From the NCBI RefSeq assembly GCF_022179325.1, contig NZ_BPQQ01000016.1:1-64000 (forward strand): a stretch of DNA of 64,000 bases, given 5' to 3'. The notes under the pieces are model-generated. The model did not search any database and was not told where the DNA came from. It saw nothing but the letters and a program-made list of their open reading frames with translations. The stretch comes from Methylobacterium isbiliense. GTDB lineage: Bacteria > Pseudomonadota > Alphaproteobacteria > Rhizobiales > Beijerinckiaceae. Positions 58,709 through 64,000 of the stretch are shown here, piece by piece. Each line of letters begins with the position of its first letter. Within the stretch, counting starts at the first letter, position 1. The position numbers and the translations under genes were made by a program.

Positions 58709-59719
58709 TCAGACCACCCCGGCCCGCAGCAGGTCGTGGATGTGAAGGATCCCCACCGGCCGGCCGTCCTCGACCACGAACAGCGCGGTGATGCGGGCGC
58801 GGTTCATCACCTCCAGGGCGGAACTGGCGAAGACGCCCGCCGTGGTGGTGATGGGGCCGGGCGTCATCACGGCATCGACCCGGCGGTTGAGGAGGTCGGC
58901 ATCCATGTGCCGGCGCAGGTCGCCGTCGGTGATCATGCCGGCGAGCCGGCCCTGCCCGTCGAGCACGCCCGTGCAGCCGAAACGCTTGCCCATCATGGCG
59001 GGCAGCGCCTCCGCCATGGTGATGCCGCTGCCCACCAGCGGCAGCTCGTCGCCCACATGCATCAGCTGGCCCACGGTCTTGAGCCGCGCCGCGAGCTTGC
59101 CGCCCGGATGGAAGACCTTGAAGTCGCTGGCCGAGAAGCCGCGCCGCTCCAGGAGCGCCACCGCCAGCGCGTCGCCGAGCGCGAGCTGCACCACGCTCGA
59201 CGAGGTCGGGGCGAGGTTGTGCGGGCAGGCTTCCTTGACGAGCGGCAGCGGCAGCAGGATGTCGGCCGCGAGGCCGAGCGTGCTGATCGGGTTCGACGTG
59301 AAGGCGATCAGCGTCACCGCGAAGCGCTTGGCGAAGCTGATGATGTCCCCGAGTTCCGTCGTCTCCCCCGACCACGACAGGGCGATGACGATGTCCTGCG
59401 AGGTGATCATCCCGAGGTCGCCGTGGCTGGCCTCGGTGGGGTGGATGAACGAGGCCGGCGTGCCCGTGGAGGCGAGCGTCGCGGCGATCTTGCGGCCGAT
59501 ATGCCCGCTCTTGCCGATGCCTGAGACGATGACGCGGCCCTGGATGTCGTGGATGGCCGCCACCGCGGCCCCGAACCCGGCCTTCATCTCCCCGTCGAGG
59601 GAGCGCGCGAGCGCGAGCAGCGCCTCGGCCTCCGTCCGCACGCTGCGGATGGCGGAGAAATGCGCCGCCTCGACGATCTGTCCCGCGCCGAACGTCTGCG
59701 CGGTCCCCGACTGCTCCAT
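58709..59719 (-). CDS. kdsD: Arabinose-5-phosphate isomerase (KpsF/GutQ family)
   Basis: The protein has 336 residues. The SIS isomerase domain has VIVSGIGKSGHIGRKIAATL, ALSWSGETTELGDIISFAKR and the catalytic-His stretch FIHPTEASHGDLGM. Two CBS domains follow (KTVGQLMHVGDELPLVG; VDAVMTPGPITTT). It converts ribulose-5-P to arabinose-5-P, the precursor of Kdo for LPS. The start follows GAGGGGTGAC. It is convergent with the PRC-barrel gene. Confidence 0.95.
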   Translation of the reverse strand: MEQSGTAQTFGAGQIVEAAHFSAIRSVRTEAEALLALARSLDGEMKAGFGAAVAAIHDIQGRVIVSGIGKSGHIGRKIAATLASTGTPASFIHPTEASHGDLGMITSQDIVIALSWSGETTELGDIISFAKRFAVTLIAFTSNPISTLGLAADILLPLPLVKEACPHNLAPTSSSVVQLALGDALAVALLERRGFSASDFKVFHPGGKLAARLKTVGQLMHVGDELPLVGSGITMAEALPAMMGKRFGCTGVLDGQGRLAGMITDGDLRRHMDADLLNRRVDAVMTPGPITTTAGVFASSALEVMNRARITALFVVEDGRPVGILHIHDLLRAGVV

Positions 59720-59953
59720 GTCACCCCTCGATCGGACATCTGTGACGGCTCCGGCGGCCGCCGCTCGTGAGGCGACGAAGATCCGCGACCTTTGCGGCCA
59801 GATTGCGGGGGCCGGCCGCGGCCCCGGCCGTCAGGGCGGTTGCGTGCACCGCTGTCACACCCGCGCGACGGGCAGGAACCCGATCCGGACGCGGTGATTG
59901 GGTCGGCACGCCGGCCGGGCCGCGACCGGCCCCCATCCTCACGGGAGATCCCC

Positions 59954-60412
59954 ATGTCCGCTTCGTCGGCCCTGTGCCGCAGCCTCGCCGCCGCCCTCGC
60001 GCTCACCTCGACGGCGGCGCTCGCCGCCCAGCAGCCTGCGCCGCCCCGCGCCACCGACGCCTCGCCCCCGGTCGAGGTGACGATCAGCCAGGACGGCGGC
60101 ACCACCCGCTGCGAGCCGGCAACCCTCCGCCTGCCGGCCGAGACGGACGTGACGCTCAGCCTCGTCAACCAGAGCGGGCTGCCGGCCACCGTGACGGCGC
60201 CCAAAATGTTCGAGAACCGCCAGATCCTGCATCACGACGGCGGCCTCGCGCACATCGCCAACGAGTCGGGCTTCACGGTCCGACCGAGCACGCGCGGCGA
60301 GGTGAAGCTGCGCACCCTCGCCCCGGGCGAGTACGATTTCTCCTGCGCCACGACGCGCAACCAGGGCACGCCGAGCCGCGGCAAGCTGGTGCTGGTGGCG
60401 CCCAACCAGTGA
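59954..60412 (+). CDS. Cupredoxin-like secreted protein
   Basis: The protein has 152 residues; the start follows CGGGAGATCCCC. A signal peptide (SLAAALALTSTAALAA) is followed by one Greek-key barrel: VEVTISQDGGTTRCEP, LPAETDVTLSLVNQSGLPAT, ILHHDGGLAH and GEYDFSCATTRNQGTPSRGKL. Cupredoxin-type Cys and His are present, but the typical Cys-x-x-His-x-x-Met copper loop is incomplete, so copper binding is uncertain. The layout is close to the periplasmic cupredoxin domains near iron or copper systems. It is convergent with nothing and lies before gyrA. Confidence 0.75.
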   Translation: MSASSALCRSLAAALALTSTAALAAQQPAPPRATDASPPVEVTISQDGGTTRCEPATLRLPAETDVTLSLVNQSGLPATVTAPKMFENRQILHHDGGLAHIANESGFTVRPSTRGEVKLRTLAPGEYDFSCATTRNQGTPSRGKLVLVAPNQ

Positions 60413-60776
60413 GGCGGCGCCGGTCCGGGCGCGCCGATGCGGCCGGACCGCTCCCGCGATCCGAGGCGGGACGAACGACGCGGCCGCGATGCGATCGGGC
60501 AGGTCGAAGGGACGCGGCCGCACCTTTCCGGACAGCCGGCCCTCCGCTCTCGACGCCGATCGCGGCCTTGATGATTTGGCAACCATGCCGGGCCGACACT
60601 GGGGTGAGACCCGGGGCCGCCGGGGCGCGCGGCAGGTTGCCGGGCGGCTCTCGGCACACCATCTAAAACTCTGATGCGCTTCACGCTTTGGGCGACCGTC
60701 CGCGGTCGTGGCGGTGGGAGCGCAAATCGGTTATGCGGATGCGCGGACCCGCCGCGTCCGCCACGAGAGACAGACC
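60413..60776 (+). other. 364-bp gap before gyrA with possible promoter
   Basis: No gene is called. A weak promoter candidate is TTGCCG at 60637-60642 with TCTAAA at 60662-60667, but the spacer is 19 bp. The GAGAGACAGACC just before the gyrA TTG start can serve as ribosome site. Short frames here are Arg/Pro-rich and not convincing. Confidence 0.3.
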
Positions 60777-63506
<2,730 letters not shown>

Positions 63507-63572
63507 GCCCCGGCCGTCCTCACAGGGGCGAGGATCCGCACCCCGGCCTCGGCCGGTGCGCGGAAGCCTCCC

Positions 63573-64000
63573 TCAGCGCTGCCCGAAGGCGGCGTCCTTG
63601 AACAGGTCCTTGTACTCCCGCGGCTGCGAGCGCCAGTACTGCTTGGGCGCCCGCACCCGGGCGCCGAGTTCGGCGGCCGCGTGCCAGGGCCAGCGGGGGT
63701 CGTACAGCATGGCACGGGCGAGCGAGATCGCGTCGGCCTTGCCCTCCGCCAGGATCTGCTCGGCCTGCCGCGGCTCGGTGATGAGACCGACCGCGATGGT
63801 GGGGAGGTCGGTGGCCGCGCGCACCCGCTCGGCGAAGGGCACCTGATAGCCCGGACCGAGCACGATCTTCTGCTTGGGCGACACGCCCCCGGTGGAGACG
63901 TGGATCGCGGCGGCGCCCCGCGCCTTCAGGGCCTCGGCGAAGGCCACGGTCTGCTCGACCTCCCAGCCCTCCTCCACCCAGTCGGTGGCCGAGACCCGCG
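63573..64000 (-). CDS. Old Yellow Enzyme-type NADH:flavin oxidoreductase, C-terminal part (partial)
   Basis: The frame runs off the right edge, so about 140 C-terminal residues are seen. The YqjM-like OYE signatures are SATDWVEEGWEVEQTVAFAE (read into the edge), HVSTGGVSPKQKI, PTIAVGLITEPRQAEQIL and ADAISLARAMLYDPRWPWHA, with the FMN-phosphate loop included. It ends QYWRSQPREYKDLF. Such enzymes reduce activated alkenes with NAD(P)H and FMN. Convergent with gyrA. Confidence 0.88.
   Translation of the reverse strand, partial: RVSATDWVEEGWEVEQTVAFAEALKARGAAAIHVSTGGVSPKQKIVLGPGYQVPFAERVRAATDLPTIAVGLITEPRQAEQILAEGKADAISLARAMLYDPRWPWHAAAELGARVRAPKQYWRSQPREYKDLFKDAAFGQR

Overview
The window looks like chromosome from a GC-rich methylotrophic alphaproteobacterium, most likely Methylobacterium or a close relative. 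This rests on the very high GC, a formaldehyde-activating-enzyme (Fae) paralogue, an EcfG-type general-stress sigma factor, a regulator-metF-metH methionine cluster, OpgGH glucan genes and sdhCDAB. All family calls come from reading the translated sequence; no database search was run. No rRNA, tRNA, CRISPR array, intact insertion sequence or prophage was seen.

Region by region. 1-4.7 kb: the end of a DHA2-type drug exporter, a palindromic dispersed repeat, a secreted collagen-like protein, a Fae paralogue, a small lipoprotein, a sigma factor that appears to carry its own NepR-like anti-sigma segment, and a MerR regulator. 4.8-10.8 kb: a methionine/SAM-cycle operon (ArsR-methyltransferase fusion, metF, metH) with a clear palindromic operator. 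11.3-13.9 kb: modABC for molybdate. 14-19 kb: a membrane hemerythrin, then a two-component cluster of two kinases, a FixJ-type regulator and a receiver-only protein. 19.2-22.6 kb: AraC regulator, cytochrome b561, catalase-like peroxidase and two small secreted proteins, one built of 32-residue repeats. 22.9-27.2 kb: an RND efflux adaptor and pump. 27.2-27.7 kb: a repeat-rich non-coding patch. 27.7-31.8 kb: AraC regulator, Tat-exported aldo/keto reductase, an overlapping FGE-fold protein and a PRISE-type reductase.

31.8-32.9 kb is the most unusual part: a lower-GC two-gene cassette coding for a RusA-like resolvase and a PD-(D/E)XK nuclease joined to a HEPN-like domain. It is a candidate defence or DNA-processing module. 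33-36.7 kb holds a methyltransferase, a flippase-like membrane protein, an alpha/beta hydrolase and an acetyltransferase. 36.7-40.1 kb is glmU-glmS (UDP-GlcNAc), and 40.3-45.8 kb is opgGH plus an outer-membrane barrel. 45.8-51.4 kb holds a D-threonine aldolase-like enzyme, a metalloprotease-inhibitor lipoprotein and sdhCDAB, with a broken DUF433 gene between sdhA and sdhB. 51.7-58 kb holds LysR, CoA-transferase and ThDP-enzyme genes followed by an incomplete Ugp transporter (UgpB and UgpA only). 58-64 kb holds a PRC-barrel protein, kdsD, a cupredoxin-like protein, gyrA (TTG start) and the C-terminal end of an Old Yellow Enzyme.

Functional themes are one-carbon and methionine metabolism, envelope building (glmSU, kdsD, opgGH), respiration, stress and redox sensing, and efflux. 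The accessory genes lie mainly at 3-4.3, 21.5-22.7, 27.2-32.9 and 48.5 kb.
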